Counted from the stretch's first letter, positions 26,822 to 37,146 are shown. The stretch: DNA of 64,000 nt from Salinisphaera sp963835375 (GCA_963835375.1 CAWIGB010000015.1:1-64000), one strand, 5' to 3'. Made by a program: numbers and translations. The notes: generated by a model from the letters alone, not told the origin.

Positions 26822-27253
26822 CTACTGATTAGTACGATCCTGATCTTTGAGCTGATCCTGGGTCTTAAGCTGATCCTGGGTCTTGAGCTGATCCTGGGTC
26901 TTGAGCTGGTCCTGAGTCTTGAGCTGGTCCTGAGTCTTGAGCTGGTCCCGATCTTTGAGCTGGTCCTGGGTCTTGAGCCGGTTCCGGTTCTGGTCTCGAG
27001 CCTCTTTTTGCTGTTGGGTTTGCATCTGGCTCTGCACCCCCTGCGAGTTGCTCCCGCCCATTCCATGACCCGCAGCCGCGCCGCTGCCAGCGCCGCCACC
27101 GGAACCGCCACCGGAACCGCCACCGGAACCGCCACCGGAACCGCCACCGCCGGCCGCCAGGGCAACGGGCGCAGCGCCGAGTACAAGCGCGAGCGTGAAG
27201 CCCATAATTCCGGTACGTACGACGTCGCGAATATGCTGTTGTTTGATTTTCAT
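26822..27253 (-). CDS. Secreted repeat protein: GGGS linker plus DQLKTQ hexapeptide repeats
   Basis: A 143-residue protein. A signal peptide (MGFTLALVLGAAPVALA) is followed by a glycine-serine tract (four GGGS units, about residues 35-52), a short Gly/Ala/Met linker, and a Gln-rich segment. The C-terminus is built from six-residue units: five consecutive DQLKTQ with variants (DQLKDR, DQLKDQ) on either side. Every residue outside the single Leu per unit is polar or charged. There is no cysteine. The repeat DNA is an 18-bp tandem array, so copy number could vary between strains. I recognise no family. The neighbour at 25715 is also exported and of low complexity. Confidence 0.7.
   Translation of the reverse strand: MKIKQQHIRDVVRTGIMGFTLALVLGAAPVALAAGGGGSGGGSGGGSGGGSGGGAGSGAAAGHGMGGSNSQGVQSQMQTQQQKEARDQNRNRLKTQDQLKDRDQLKTQDQLKTQDQLKTQDQLKTQDQLKTQDQLKDQDRTNQ
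26836..26990. repeat. 18-bp tandem repeat (about 8 units)
   Basis: Units of the form gagctgatcctgggtctt, with third-position changes between left (gatcctggg) and right (ggtcctgag) subsets. They encode the DQLKTQ hexapeptides of the minus-strand gene. Confidence 0.85.
27093..27147. repeat. 12-bp tandem repeat encoding GGGS
   Basis: Four or more perfect copies of ccgccaccggaa, encoding the glycine-serine linker of the minus-strand secreted repeat protein. Confidence 0.85.
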
Positions 27254-27559
27254 GGTTTTTAATCGCTTGTTAATGTTGGTGAACGGGCATTGGATAGAGC
27301 CGAAATCACTTCAATTGGCCCGACCGTGATCGCCGGTCATGTTCTATGCCTGACGCAGAAGACACATCGCTCGTGCCACTCTCGACTCAAGTTTGATTGA
27401 AGCCGAAGCGTGTCGAGGCCGTATTGACAGATGTCAATTCGGGGGCTTTGACTCTCGCGACAGTCGTACCGACGGGCGCTGGCTACACGAGTCCCAGCTG
27501 CAGAAGAACGCCGTCGAGGCATGGATGCAGGGCGCCGCGGCTGCGTCAGTCCGGGTGGA

Positions 27560-27664
27560 TCACTGATGGATCTGTTCGCGACTGACGTGCATATCAGACC
27601 GGGCTGGAAAGATCGCTGGTAATCTCCCTGCAATCACTTCTGCAGAGCGGTCGAGAGTTGCGGT
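27560..27664 (-). pseudogene. IS30-family transposase fragment
   Basis: About 34 codons reading DRSAEVIAGRLPAIFPARSD then MHVSREQIHQ, followed by a stop. These match the WSPEQIAGRL...VSxEQIYR block of IS30 transposases, and correspond to the EAI-GRLPIAFPDRPG-VRISHEQIYRW block of the element at 145. Nothing else of the gene remains. The rest of 27254-27560 contains no recognisable feature. Confidence 0.7.
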
Positions 27665-27698
27665 CAAATCGTGTTGCCGCCACGCCGTCGAACAGAGA

Positions 27699-28802
27699 TC
27701 ACCGTCGCCGGCGGGCGGCGCCGGGCCGCCGTTTCGATGGCTTGCCCTTCGCTTTGGTCTCGGCTTGTTGCAGTTGCCGATCGGCGGCGCCGGCGATCTC
27801 GTGGTGCAGCTTGAGATAATGATCCAGACGCGCAGCGTCGAGCCTGCCGGCGGCCACCGCGGCGCGTAGTGCACAGCCCGGCTCTTGCTGGTGCTGGCAA
27901 TCGCGGAACCGGCAGCGGTCGGCCAGCGTGTCCAGGTCGGCGAAGCTGGTCTCGGTGAGATCTTCCTCGCCGGTCGGCTTGAGTTCGCGCATGCCGGGCG
28001 TGTCGATCAGGCAGGCGCCCGACGGCAGGGTGATCAACGCGCGGTGGGTGGTGGTATGGCGCCCGCGGGCATCGTTTTTTCGGACGGCGCCGGTCTTCAT
28101 GTGCTGGCGTCCGAGCAACGTGTTCGTCAGCGTGGATTTGCCCGCCCCCGAACTGCCGACCACAACGGCCGTATTGCCCGGCCCCAGCCAGCGATGCAGC
28201 ATGGCCACGCTTTCGCGCTGCTTGGCGTTGATTGCAAACACGGGCACGCCCTGGGCTTCGAGTTCGCTGGCCAATGCGCGGGCTTCGGTCGCGTTAGGGC
28301 CATCCAGACCGCCGTCGGCATCGGCCTTGGTGAGCACGACAACCGGTTGCGCGCCGCCGCGCACCAGGAGCAGATACCGCTCGATGCGGCGCGGGTTGAA
28401 GTCGCCGTCCAGCCCGCAGACTATGAATACCGTGTCGATGTTGGCGGCGATCACCTGCTGGCCGTAATGCTCGCCGGCCACGGCGCGCTTGATCGTGCTG
28501 CGGCGCGGCAGCAATGCCACGGCCCTGGCGTTGTGTCCCGCTTCGCCGCTGATTAGGAGCCAGTCGCCCACGGCGGGGCGTGCCTCAGGCGCCAGGCGCG
28601 GCCTCTGCCAGTCGGGTAGCGATTCCACCGCGAAGCCTTGGCCGCTGCCCTCGGAAACGATGTAGCCGGAGCGATGCTGCTCGACCACGCGTGCCGGGCG
28701 GCCTTCGGGATGGTCGGCGATTGCGGTGGCCCACCGGCCGGGTTGCGGCAGGCCCTCGAATGGCCAGCCGATGGCACGGAGCGCGGTGAAATCGAAGCTC
28801 AA
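27699..28802 (-). CDS. rsgA: RsgA: ribosome small-subunit biogenesis GTPase
   Basis: A circularly permuted GTPase that checks late 30S assembly. An OB-fold region (about 30-110, including YIVSEGSGQGFAVE) precedes the permuted G domain: G4 VVLTKADAD, G1 VVVGSSGAGKSTLTNTLLG, G3 CLIDTPGMREL. A Cys-rich zinc region follows (RCRFRDCQHQQEPGC). The C-terminus is Lys/Arg-rich. No in-frame ATG lies near the expected start. TTG 28802 is the best position I can offer; the frame stays open far upstream without homology, so a missing base near the true ATG is possible. Confidence 0.88.
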   Translation of the reverse strand: MSFDFTALRAIGWPFEGLPQPGRWATAIADHPEGRPARVVEQHRSGYIVSEGSGQGFAVESLPDWQRPRLAPEARPAVGDWLLISGEAGHNARAVALLPRRSTIKRAVAGEHYGQQVIAANIDTVFIVCGLDGDFNPRRIERYLLLVRGGAQPVVVLTKADADGGLDGPNATEARALASELEAQGVPVFAINAKQRESVAMLHRWLGPGNTAVVVGSSGAGKSTLTNTLLGRQHMKTGAVRKNDARGRHTTTHRALITLPSGACLIDTPGMRELKPTGEEDLTETSFADLDTLADRCRFRDCQHQQEPGCALRAAVAAGRLDAARLDHYLKLHHEIAGAADRQLQQAETKAKGKPSKRRPGAARRRR

Positions 28803-29203
28803 ACGGCGCGATGGTTGCGATTCATGGGTACATTCTAGCGGCGACGGAGAAACAGCGGGCGCCCGCCGTCGGAGAAAGTCGGGACAGAGTCTAGCGCGGC
28901 CCGCCTGCGCTGCTCTAGGGCTGGTCCATTCCTGGCTATTCCGGCGTGCTGGGACGAATAATCCCTGGTGGCCGGGACGATGCAGGCCATGGTCGGCGCG
29001 GTGCGCACTCTTGGCCGAAGGGCAAGATTGCGTATTGATGAAGCCCCCGGCCGGGGCATTTTGAATTGTCGCGCGAGACCGCTTGTCCCGAAGGTCGTGC
29101 CCCCGAAAATCAATCGGACGAGTCTGCCGACGTGGCTCTCCTTCATCCCGGCAGCGCACGATCGGCGGCGGCAACACAGCGCTCGCGCCGGGCCTCGATA
29201 CAC

Positions 29204-30602
29204 CTAGAGCTCGATTTCCTGCCCGAGCTCGGGCATGTCGACTCGGGTATCGCCGAGCAGTGGCGCAAGATGCTGCATCACGTCTTCGTCGCCGTGGACG
29301 AGAATCGTGCGCTCGGGCTGGCCCGTGCGTCGGTGCCATGCGAGCAGTTCGTGTTGGTCGGCGTGCGCCGAGAAACCGTTGATGGTGTAGATCCTGGCAC
29401 GTACCGGTATGTGTTCGTTGAAGATGCGCACGGACTTCGCGCCATCGATGATGCGCCGGCCGAGCGTGCCGTAGGCGGCGAAGCCGACGAAGATGACGCT
29501 GCAGTTTTCACGCCACAGATGATGCTTGAGGTGATGTCGGATGCGGCCGCCGGTGCACATGCCGGAGCCCGCCATGATGATGGCGCCACCGCTGATGCGG
29601 TTGAGCGCGATCGACTCCGCGGTTTCGCGGGTGAAGTGCAGTCCCGGCAGGTCGAATGGGTCCTGGCCCTGGCGGAACAGGGCTGCGGCGGCGGCGTCGT
29701 AGCATTCGGGATGACGCGTGAAGATGCGTGTGGCCGAAATCGCCATCGGCGAGTCCAGAAAGACCTGGGTCGCGGCCCCCAATTCGTCGTGATCGACGCC
29801 CTCGCGCAGGAAGTAGAGCAACTCCTGGGTACGTTCGAGGGCGAAGGTCGGCACGATCACGTTGCCGCCGCGGCGGAAGGTGTCGCGTATGGCGCCGTAG
29901 AATTCGTCTAGGGTCGGCTGCATCGTCTTGTGCTGGCGATCGCCGTAGGTGCTCTCCATCACCACAACATCGATGTCGCCGGGCACGACCGGATCGCGCA
30001 GGATCGGACGGCCGGCGTTGCCGATGTCGCCGGAAAACAGCACCCGGCGGTGTCGGCCCGCTTCGGTCAGTTCCAGCAGTATGCTGGCCGAGCCCAGGAT
30101 ATGGCCGGCATCGAAGAACGTGGCCCGAATGCCGGGGGCCAGTTCGAGCGGTTCACCGTAGACCGCGGTGCGTCCGAAGAACTCGAGGCTGTTGAGCGCG
30201 TCGAGCACGGTATATAGCGGCTCCTCGTCGGTCTGGTGTTCGCGCTGCGTATGACGGCCTGCACGGCGTTGTCGTCGTGCCGCGTCTTCTTCCTGCAGAT
30301 CAGCCGCGTCGAGCATGACCAGCCGCGCGAGTTCGCGGGATGCGGCGGTGGTGATGATCTCACCCTTGAAACCGCGGTTGGCCAGCAGCGGGATGCGGCC
30401 GCAGTGATCGAGATGGGCGTGGGTGAGCAGGAGGATGTCGATGCTCGACGGCTTCAAAGCCGAACGGGCTGGCGTTTTCCTCCGTCAGCTCATGGCTGCC
30501 CTGGTACATGCCGCAGTCGATGAGAATACGCTGGCCTGCACATTCGAGCAGGTGACAGGAGCCGGTGACGCCGCGGTCGGCGCCGTGGAACGACAGTTTC
30601 AT
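29204..30602 (-). CDS. MBL-fold/beta-CASP RNA-processing hydrolase, one frameshift
   Basis: A metallo-beta-lactamase fold protein with the zinc motif THAHLDHCGR, then GHILGSASILLE and FSGDIGN, the beta-CASP domain (VPTFALERTQELLYFL), and the C-terminal SGGAIIMAGSGMCTGGR and FSAHADQHEL motifs. This is the CPSF73/YsnJ-like arrangement of exonucleases and related hydrolases, about 465 residues. The frame shifts by +1 near 30452, between ENASPFGFEA and SSIDILLLTHAH. ATG 30602 is preferred over 30608 because GGAGG is spaced seven bases from it. It lies 45 bp after the LOG-family gene, so the two may be co-transcribed. Confidence 0.87.
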
Positions 30603-30647
30603 GGGCATTCCTCCATAGCTTGCTGGCGATGCGGGAACCGGGCGGCA

Positions 30648-31658
30648 TCAATCGAAGGTGCCGGAGAGAAACAGCGGTTCGCCGCAGGCGGCGTACCAGC
30701 GCTGGATGCCGTCCCAGATATCCTCGGCAGTGTCGGCGTACCAGAACAGGTCGCCATCCTCGATATCGATCACGCCCTCCGCGATCATGAAATCGATGTC
30801 GACCGCCCGTTCCCAGTACTCGCGCCCCACCAGCACGATCGGCAATGGCTTGATCTTGCGGGTCTGAACCAGCGTGAGGGTTTCGAACAGTTCGTCGAAC
30901 GTGCCGTAGCCGCCGGGAAAGGCGACCAGGGCCCGTGCGCGCAACAGGAAATGCAGCTTGCGCAGGGCGAAGTAGTGAAACCGAAAACACAGCTCCGGCG
31001 TGATGTAGGGGTTCGGGTACTGTTCGTGGGGGAGGGTGATGTTCAGGCCGACGGTCTTCGCGCCGGCGTCGAATGCGCCGCGGTTGGCTGCTTCCATGAT
31101 GCCCGGCCCACCGCCGGTCATGACCACGGCCCGGCAATCGGTACGGTCGGCCAGGGCATTGGATACCAGCTGGCCGAACGCATGGGCGACGTCGTAGTAA
31201 TGACTCTTGGCTTCGACCCGTTCGGCGATCGCCAGCCGCGTGGCCAGCAATGGCTCGTCCGGTTTGGCGGCCAGCGCGCTTTGCAGCCGCTCGACATTCT
31301 GACGGGCCGCGCGTGGCTCGGGTATGCGGGTGCTGCCGAAGACGACGATGGTGTGTTCGATGCCATGTTCGTTGAGCAACAGTTCCGGCTTGAGGTAGTC
31401 GATCTGCAATCGCAGGCCGCGGGCGTCGTAGCGCTTGAGAAACGCGGGGTCGGCATCGGCCGGGACATAGCTTTCGCTGTCGAGGATCGCCTGCACGCGG
31501 TCCGGGGCGTCCGAATCTTGCTCACGGGGCTTGGGTTGCTGCCAGGGCAGCGGCTCGTGGCGACGATCGGGCGACGCCGGCATCGGCTCGTGCCGGCGCG
31601 GGCAATCTGTCGGGGGCGGCGGATAACGGGACACGGATACTCCTTGCAGGTAGGGCAT
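30648..31658 (-). CDS. LOG-family protein (lysine decarboxylase-like / phosphoribohydrolase)
   Basis: A 336-residue LOG/TIGR00730-type protein. The nucleotide-binding motifs are VMTGGGPGIMEAANRGA and FPGGYGTFDELFE, both typical of cytokinin-riboside phosphoribohydrolases that cleave nucleoside monophosphates. It is longer than the 190-residue LOG proteins because of an N-terminal extension (about 1-90) that includes a Pro/Arg-rich start. ATG about 25 codons in (MPASPDR) is a possible later start. It belongs to the larger subgroup whose function is less certain. Confidence 0.85.
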   Translation of the reverse strand: MPYLQGVSVSRYPPPPTDCPRRHEPMPASPDRRHEPLPWQQPKPREQDSDAPDRVQAILDSESYVPADADPAFLKRYDARGLRLQIDYLKPELLLNEHGIEHTIVVFGSTRIPEPRAARQNVERLQSALAAKPDEPLLATRLAIAERVEAKSHYYDVAHAFGQLVSNALADRTDCRAVVMTGGGPGIMEAANRGAFDAGAKTVGLNITLPHEQYPNPYITPELCFRFHYFALRKLHFLLRARALVAFPGGYGTFDELFETLTLVQTRKIKPLPIVLVGREYWERAVDIDFMIAEGVIDIEDGDLFWYADTAEDIWDGIQRWYAACGEPLFLSGTFD

Positions 31659-32491
31659 CGGTTGATGCTCGTGGCGGACATCAATCGAGGCATTTAACCC
31701 ATCACGATGATTGAACCTGATCCCGTGGCGACAGGATTTGATCTGGGTAAAGATTTCGCCGCATTACGGACCGAGCCACGGCCAGGGAGCTGCATCGTCG
31801 AGCGTTGTATGGCGCTCGGCCCAGGCCGGGCCGCGTCAAACCGGGCCCGCCCTGCGGGGGCGACTGCCCGATGTATTGCGAAAGCCGGCCGCCAGATGAG
31901 CGATCGGAACGCGTAGCCGCGCCGGCGGATGGCAACGATCGGTACGGATGATCTGCAGATCGGGCCCGGTGGCTGGGTGATTGTCGAACGACCAGGCCAT
32001 CCCGGATGTGGCCAGGCGGCTCACCGAGCGCGAACACCGGTGTTTTGCCATGCGAGCGGGTTATGACAGCCACACAAGCGTCGGGGCGACGCGCGACCGT
32101 GTATTGATAGCGACGGCGCTTGCGGGCGCGATGCGCGAGCACGGGCTCGTCGACCGTCTGGCCGGGCATCGCGATGCCTGGGCCGTCCCGGCCGAACGGC
32201 TGTTGCCCTTGCCGCCCAAGACGGAAGTGAATGAACGGCCGGCATCGGCGCCCTGTTGCCGCGGGAAGCGCCGTTGGAAGTCGCAGGACCTATCGAGCGA
32301 TGACTGCTCGCGCGCCGCCCGGAGGATTCAGGCGCGCGATTTTTTGCCGATAACCCCTGCCAGGACACGTTGCGGTTGCGCGCGCGTCGGCGCCAGGCGC
32401 CGCTGTGCCGCAAGCCAACACGCCACCGCGCAGGGGCGGTTTGGCACAGAACATGCTCATTGCATTTCAGACGTCGCGGGAGGGTACGATC
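31659..32491. other. 830-bp region without a recognisable gene
   Basis: Long frames occur on both strands, as expected at this GC content, but none shows protein-like composition or conserved motifs. Confidence 0.4.
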
Positions 32492-32680
32492 ATGGCTCGA
32501 CATCGCATGGTTCAGGCGCCGGCATGGCAAGGCTGCCAGTTGCGGGAGGCCAAGCAGGCACTCGAAGAACGTCGGCGGCGGCTGCGCGAGGCTGCAAAGG
32601 CGTTCAGCGTGGCGTCTCTGGGCTCGCCGGACCGTATCACCCCGAGCGTAGCGGCGCGGGCACCGCCGGATCGAAAATAA
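32492..32680 (+). CDS. Small basic hypothetical protein
   Basis: A 62-residue frame from ATG 32492 with a strong GGAGGG ribosome site eight bases upstream. Its centre is a charged helix (LREAKQALEERRRRLREAAK) likely to form a coiled coil. No family is recognised. Support comes only from the ribosome site and composition. Confidence 0.45.
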   Translation: MARHRMVQAPAWQGCQLREAKQALEERRRRLREAAKAFSVASLGSPDRITPSVAARAPPDRK

Positions 32681-33096
32681 CGGCGATCCGCATGCGTCTC
32701 GGCGCTCGGATCGATGCGCTCTTCATTTGTTGGAAGGCGGGCGATGATGACGGGCCAGGACAGTGGCGTGATGGGTCGTTTGTTTCCCTCCGATGTCGTA
32801 TTCTCGGCGCTCGGCATGGCAGGCGCCTCCGGCCGGAGACCATCGTTGTCGCGGCGCCTCGTCTGCAGGCCATGAGCCGGGGATGCGTAAGGCAGACCGC
32901 GCGGCTGCCGCCGTATTGCCGATGCGCTTTCCGACCATCGCCCCTATTCACGTCGCCCCCGCCTGGGGATACAGTTGCAGTAATGCGTCGCCCGGGCGAT
33001 ACGCGACGATAATCGCCCGGAATCCGGCGTTCGACGCTGCTTGAACAAGGTGGCGCCGCGAGGTCTTTCGGGTCGGGTTCGTCGGGGAGCAAGACG
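32681..33096. other. 415-bp intergenic region, no gene seen
   Basis: Only overlapping GC-driven frames. Nothing resembles a promoter or terminator clearly enough to call. Confidence 0.4.
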
Positions 33097-33720
33097 ATGA
33101 CGATTCAAGTCCTGGGTGCCGGCGTCGGGCGTACCGGAACCTATTCGCTCAAGCTGGCGCTGGAGCGGCTCGGTGTGGGGCCTTGTTACCACATGGAGGA
33201 GGTGCTCCGGCAGCTGTCGGTGCATGTGCCGCTCTGGTCGGCGGCGTTGAACGGGCGCCCGGACTGGGCCGAGACATATCGTGGCTATGCAAGCGCGGTC
33301 GATTGGCCGACGGCCGGTTTTTTTCGTGAACTCGCTGCGGCCTATCCCGACGCGCGCTTCATACTGACGCATCGCGATGCCCAGAGATGGGCCGATAGTT
33401 TCGATGCCACGATCTACAAGCTGATCGGCGAGCGGGATAACGCGCCATCCGAAACGCAGGCGTGGCTGGCGATGTGCCACCAGGTGATTGCGAAGACCGG
33501 CTTTCCCAGCGGGTTGAGTCGCGCCGAGCTGATCGCGCGATTCGTCGCTCATAACGAGACGGTCAAGCAGACCATTCCGGCCGACCGGCTGCTGGTCTAC
33601 GAAGTGAAGGACGGGTGGGGTCCACTCTGCCGGTTTCTTGATCTGCCGATGCCACGCGATGATTTTCCGTGCAGCAATGGGCGCGCTGAATTCTGGGATC
33701 GGGTGTCCAGCGGGATGTAG
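33097..33720 (+). CDS. Sulfotransferase-family protein (Sulfotransfer_4 type)
   Basis: A 207-residue protein starting ATG 33097. The N-terminal loop VLGAGVGRTGTYSLKLALE and the central FILTHRDAQRWADSF are characteristic of the small sulfotransferase family in which the phosphosulfate loop is GxxRTGTxSL. The substrate is unknown. It differs from the canonical sulfotransferase at 16806 and ends 156 bp before the DUF72 gene. Confidence 0.85.
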   Translation: MTIQVLGAGVGRTGTYSLKLALERLGVGPCYHMEEVLRQLSVHVPLWSAALNGRPDWAETYRGYASAVDWPTAGFFRELAAAYPDARFILTHRDAQRWADSFDATIYKLIGERDNAPSETQAWLAMCHQVIAKTGFPSGLSRAELIARFVAHNETVKQTIPADRLLVYEVKDGWGPLCRFLDLPMPRDDFPCSNGRAEFWDRVSSGM

Positions 33721-33875
33721 TGGCGGGTTCGGTTGTGAAAGACTGGGGCGCGTATCCAATGCGGTGGCGGACGCCGGTCATTCGTGATGCCGGGGCCGAG
33801 CAAGGTGACAGGGTCGGCGCGGCGTTGGCCGGATGCGCCAGAATCGCGTCATTCGCTTACCTGGATTGTTGTCGG

Positions 33876-34905
33876 ATGGTTCCAGAGCGCCCATATGCCG
33901 AGCCGCGAAGCGGTTCCTTGTTCGATGACGACGCCGCGCCCGAGCCGGGTATCCGGCCTGCCGGGCCCGAGGCCGGAGCCGAAGCGCTGGCGGCCGAACT
34001 GCCGGCGTCTCTGCGCATGGGGACGTCGTCGTGGCACTTCCCGGGCTGGGCCGGTCTGGTCTGGGACCGCCTTTACAGCGAGAAGCACCTGTCGCGGGCG
34101 GGGCTGTCAGCGTATGCGCAGCATCCCTTGTTCAGGACCGTGAGTCTCGACCGGGGCTTCTACCGTCCGTTGACCGTGGCGCAGCATGCCGCTTACGCCG
34201 AACAGGTTCCGGACGGGTTCCGCTTCGTGGTGAAGGCGCCCGCGCTGGTGAGCGATGCGCTGATCCGTGAATCGGGCGGGAAAGGACGAACGGCGAATCC
34301 CGGTTTTCTGGATGCCGATCTCGCCTGGCGGGAGTACGTCGCGCCAGCCCGCCGCGGGCTCGGCCCCAAGCTCGGCGCGCTGGTGTTTCAGATCAGCCCG
34401 CTGCCGGAGCGCTGGCTGGGTCGAGATCGACCGGCTGATCGACCGACTGGAGGGGATGTTGCGGGTGGCCACGATGGCAGCGGACGAGTCGCCGGACGCC
34501 GTCGTCGCGGTGGAGGTACGCAACCCGGAATGGCTGACGCCGGCGTTCGTTGCTGCGTTGAAGGATACGGGGGCAACGTATTGTCTGAGTGTGCATCCGA
34601 AGATGCCGCCGATTGCGCAGCAATTGCCGATATTACGGGCGTTGTGGCCGGGGCCGCTGGTGTGTCGCTGGAACCTGAACCTCAAGCATGGCGCATTCGG
34701 CTACGAGCAGGCGCGCGACGATTATTCCCCGTTCGATGCGCTGGTGGACCCGGATCCGGACACGCGCGCGGTGCTGACCCGCGTGATCGCGGGGACGGTC
34801 GGCGCGGGCCGGCCGGCCTACGTCACGATCAACAACAAGGCCGAGGGCAGCGCGCCGTTGTCGGTGCGCGCGCTCGCCGAAGCGGTACGGGCGGCGTCGC
34901 GATAG
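33876..34905 (+). CDS. DUF72 (YecE-like) protein, one frameshift
   Basis: A DUF72/YecE family protein (TIM-barrel-like, function unknown). Motifs are RMGTSSWHFPGWAGLVW near residue 48, FYRPLTVAQHAAYAEQVPDG and FRFVVKAP, then after the shift VAVEVRNPEWL, and the C-terminal YVTINNKAEGSAPLS. The frame shifts by +1 near 34420 (tggctgggtcgag for tgg-ctg-gtc-gag). The start ATG 33876 is a judgement; an N-terminal extension of about 45 residues rich in Pro and acidic residues is unusual for the family. Confidence 0.85.
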
Positions 34906-34999
34906 CGAGTGTGGCGGGCGCGCCGTCGTCGCGCTTGGGATCGTGGAGGGCGAATTCGATATCCTGCGCGCTCGATAACGAATTCAACGGGATGAATGC

Positions 35000-35302
35000 A
35001 TGAGTGGACAGAGCCTTTCGCCGGAGTTTCGCGCGCGCGCCGACGCGGTGATCGACCTGCTGAACCGGCAGGCCAACGAGGCGCCGACCGGCCAGGTGAG
35101 TGCTTCGGTGATGTATGCGACGGCACGCTTCAATGCGTTCCAGGTGGCGGCGACGTCGGGAGACGCCGAGCAGATGAAGGCCGAACGCGAGAACGCCGTG
35201 AACTACTTCACGTCGCAATATCGCAAGATGTTCGAGGATCATTTCGACGAGTGCCTCAAGCACTTCGACCGTTATACCGGTGGGGGCTCGGAGACGAGCT
35301 GA
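35000..35302 (+). CDS. DUF3144-family protein
   Basis: A 100-residue protein resembling DUF3144: a helical N-terminus (FRARADAVIDLLNRQANE), the conserved VSASVMYATARFNAFQVAA, and a charged helical C-terminus (MFEDHFDECLKHFDRY). No catalytic residues are known for the family. It is cytoplasmic and monocistronic. The 335 bp to the next gene hold nothing I can identify. Confidence 0.75.
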   Translation: MSGQSLSPEFRARADAVIDLLNRQANEAPTGQVSASVMYATARFNAFQVAATSGDAEQMKAERENAVNYFTSQYRKMFEDHFDECLKHFDRYTGGGSETS

Positions 35303-35637
35303 CTTCTTTGTGACGCGCGTCTCGCGAGCCGTTTCGCAAGCCAAGGCGGGGGCAGCGCGATGCGGCCGAATGGCGACCGGTCAAGACCCACGAAGGGCCT
35401 CGCCCCGCCGGGTACGCTCACAACCGCGTCCGGCGGCGCGGCCCGGCTTGATCGTGGCGTAATCGCCAAAGACGGCCCCCGCCGCGCCCGATGCGATCTG
35501 GGGCGGCAACGTGCTTGCCATTCCGCGTGGTGGTCTGTTGGGGCGATCGTCCGGACAAGGCGAACCGAAGCGCGCCGCATAAGGCATGATGGCTGCAACC
35601 TAATCATGGCCGACGGCTTACCGATCGGCTCCAGACA

Positions 35638-37146
35638 ATGGTGCAACCGATGACCGATGCGCTATCCGAGACACGCCGGGCGCTCTATGAACGGGCGCAG
35701 AGCCTGGGCATCCCCGGCCGATCGTCGATGAGCAAGGAAGAACTCGCGGCTGCGATCGAACGCGGCGAGCAGCAGACCGCGCAGCCGCAAGTGGCCACCC
35801 GCGTCGAGGCATTCCGCCGCCTGGCCGAATCGGTGGCGGCCGGTGAGTTCGTGCTGCAGCCGCGCGTATTGACCGGCCACGATCGACGTCGGCATGTACG
35901 TCAGACGCTGCGCGAGGATCACGAAACACGCATCGCCGAACAGTCGGACGATGCGAAGGTGAAGTTCGACGAGCTGGCGGATTCGCTGTATTCGTTCTTT
36001 CGCGGCACGGCGTTGCTGTTCTATCGCGACATGGCCGGCGACGACGCCTGGATGCCGACGGTGCTCACACTCGGCGACGTACACCCTGAGAATTTCGGCG
36101 TGATGCCGAACGTCGACAACGTGCCGATCTTCAGCGTGAACGATTTCGACGAGGCGTATTACGCACCGTTCACCTGGGATCTCAAGCGTGGCGCGGTCGG
36201 CTTCATGATCGCGGCTGAAGTGGAGGGTGAATTCAAGCGCAAGCAACAGATCAAGATCGTGCGGCGCTTCATCCGCGGGTATGTCGAGGACATGCAGCGA
36301 CTGGCGAAGGAGGGCACGGAGCAGGACGAGGAGATGCGATTCGACAATGCCCCCGAACTGGTCGCCGACCTCATCGACGATGCGTTCGAGTCGCGTGCCG
36401 AGTGGCTGACCGAGGACTATCTCAACGAGCAGAAGACCGGCTTCCAGTCCAACGAGGATCTGGTGCCGATCTCCTCGCGGCGCGACGAGTTCCAGGAGAT
36501 CACCGATCGGCTCGTTGCCGAGAACGATATCGAGGTGCCGGCACGTGCGGGGAAGCATGCGGGTCAAGGACGTGGCGCTGCGCCGCGGCCAGGGTACGGC
36601 ATCGCTCGGGACTCAATCGCTACTACGTGCTGATCGAAGGCGCGGCCGGCGATGGCACCGATGATCTGATCATCGAATACAAGCAGGCTCGGCGTTCCGC
36701 GCTCGCCGGGCTGGCGCCGTCCTCGGCCTACGAAATGGACAGCCGCGGCGAGCGCATCAGCCATGCACAGACGGTACAGCTGGTGCGCGGCGACGTGTTT
36801 TACGGCCATATCGAGTTCGACGGGCAGAGCTATATGTCGCGCGAGCGTGCGCCGTTTCGCGACGATATCGATCTGGACGATCTGTCCAAGAGCGACTGGA
36901 AGGACTACGCCGATATCTGCGGTCGGATGCTGGCGCGCGTGCATGCGCTTGTCCGACGAGGCCGGCAAGCTCGATTACGATATCGAGCCGGCGATCGTCA
37001 GCGCGATCGGGCCGCCCGGACTGTTTGTGCAGGACATGCTCGAGTTCGCGATCGAGGCCGCCGACCGGCTCCGGCGCGATCACGAGATGTTCAGGGCCGA
37101 CCATGCGCTGGGCGCCTTCGAGCATCTCGACATCGTGCACGATTGA
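35638..37146 (+). CDS. DUF2252 protein with SAP-like N-terminus, three frameshifts
   Basis: About 500 residues once three +1 shifts (near 36552, 36611 and 36955) are removed. The N-terminal 35 residues (RRALYERAQSLGIPG, then SMSKEELAAAIE) look like a SAP/Rho-N-type helical motif. The DUF2252 core has TLGDVHPENFGVMPN and FSVNDFDEAYYAPFTWDLKR, reminiscent of the HxxN and DxD motifs of aminoglycoside-phosphotransferase-like kinases, then RYYVLIEG and IIEYKQAR. The C-terminus is ADHALGAFEHLDIVHD. The substrate is unknown. ATG 35638 or 35650 could be the start. Confidence 0.82.

Noticed and set aside
26836..26990. Tandem 18-bp units as a CRISPR array
   Set aside because: Units are contiguous with no spacers and are in frame with a coding sequence.
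28803..29339. N-terminal extension of the rsgA frame by 180 residues
   Set aside because: The extension is Arg/Pro-rich, resembles nothing in the RsgA family and has no ribosome site. It is open only because of base composition.
31981..33012. A 343-codon plus-strand frame
   Set aside because: Residue composition is Arg/Ala-rich noise, there is no motif, and a better-supported small gene with a good ribosome site lies in another frame inside it. GC-rich DNA gives such frames often.
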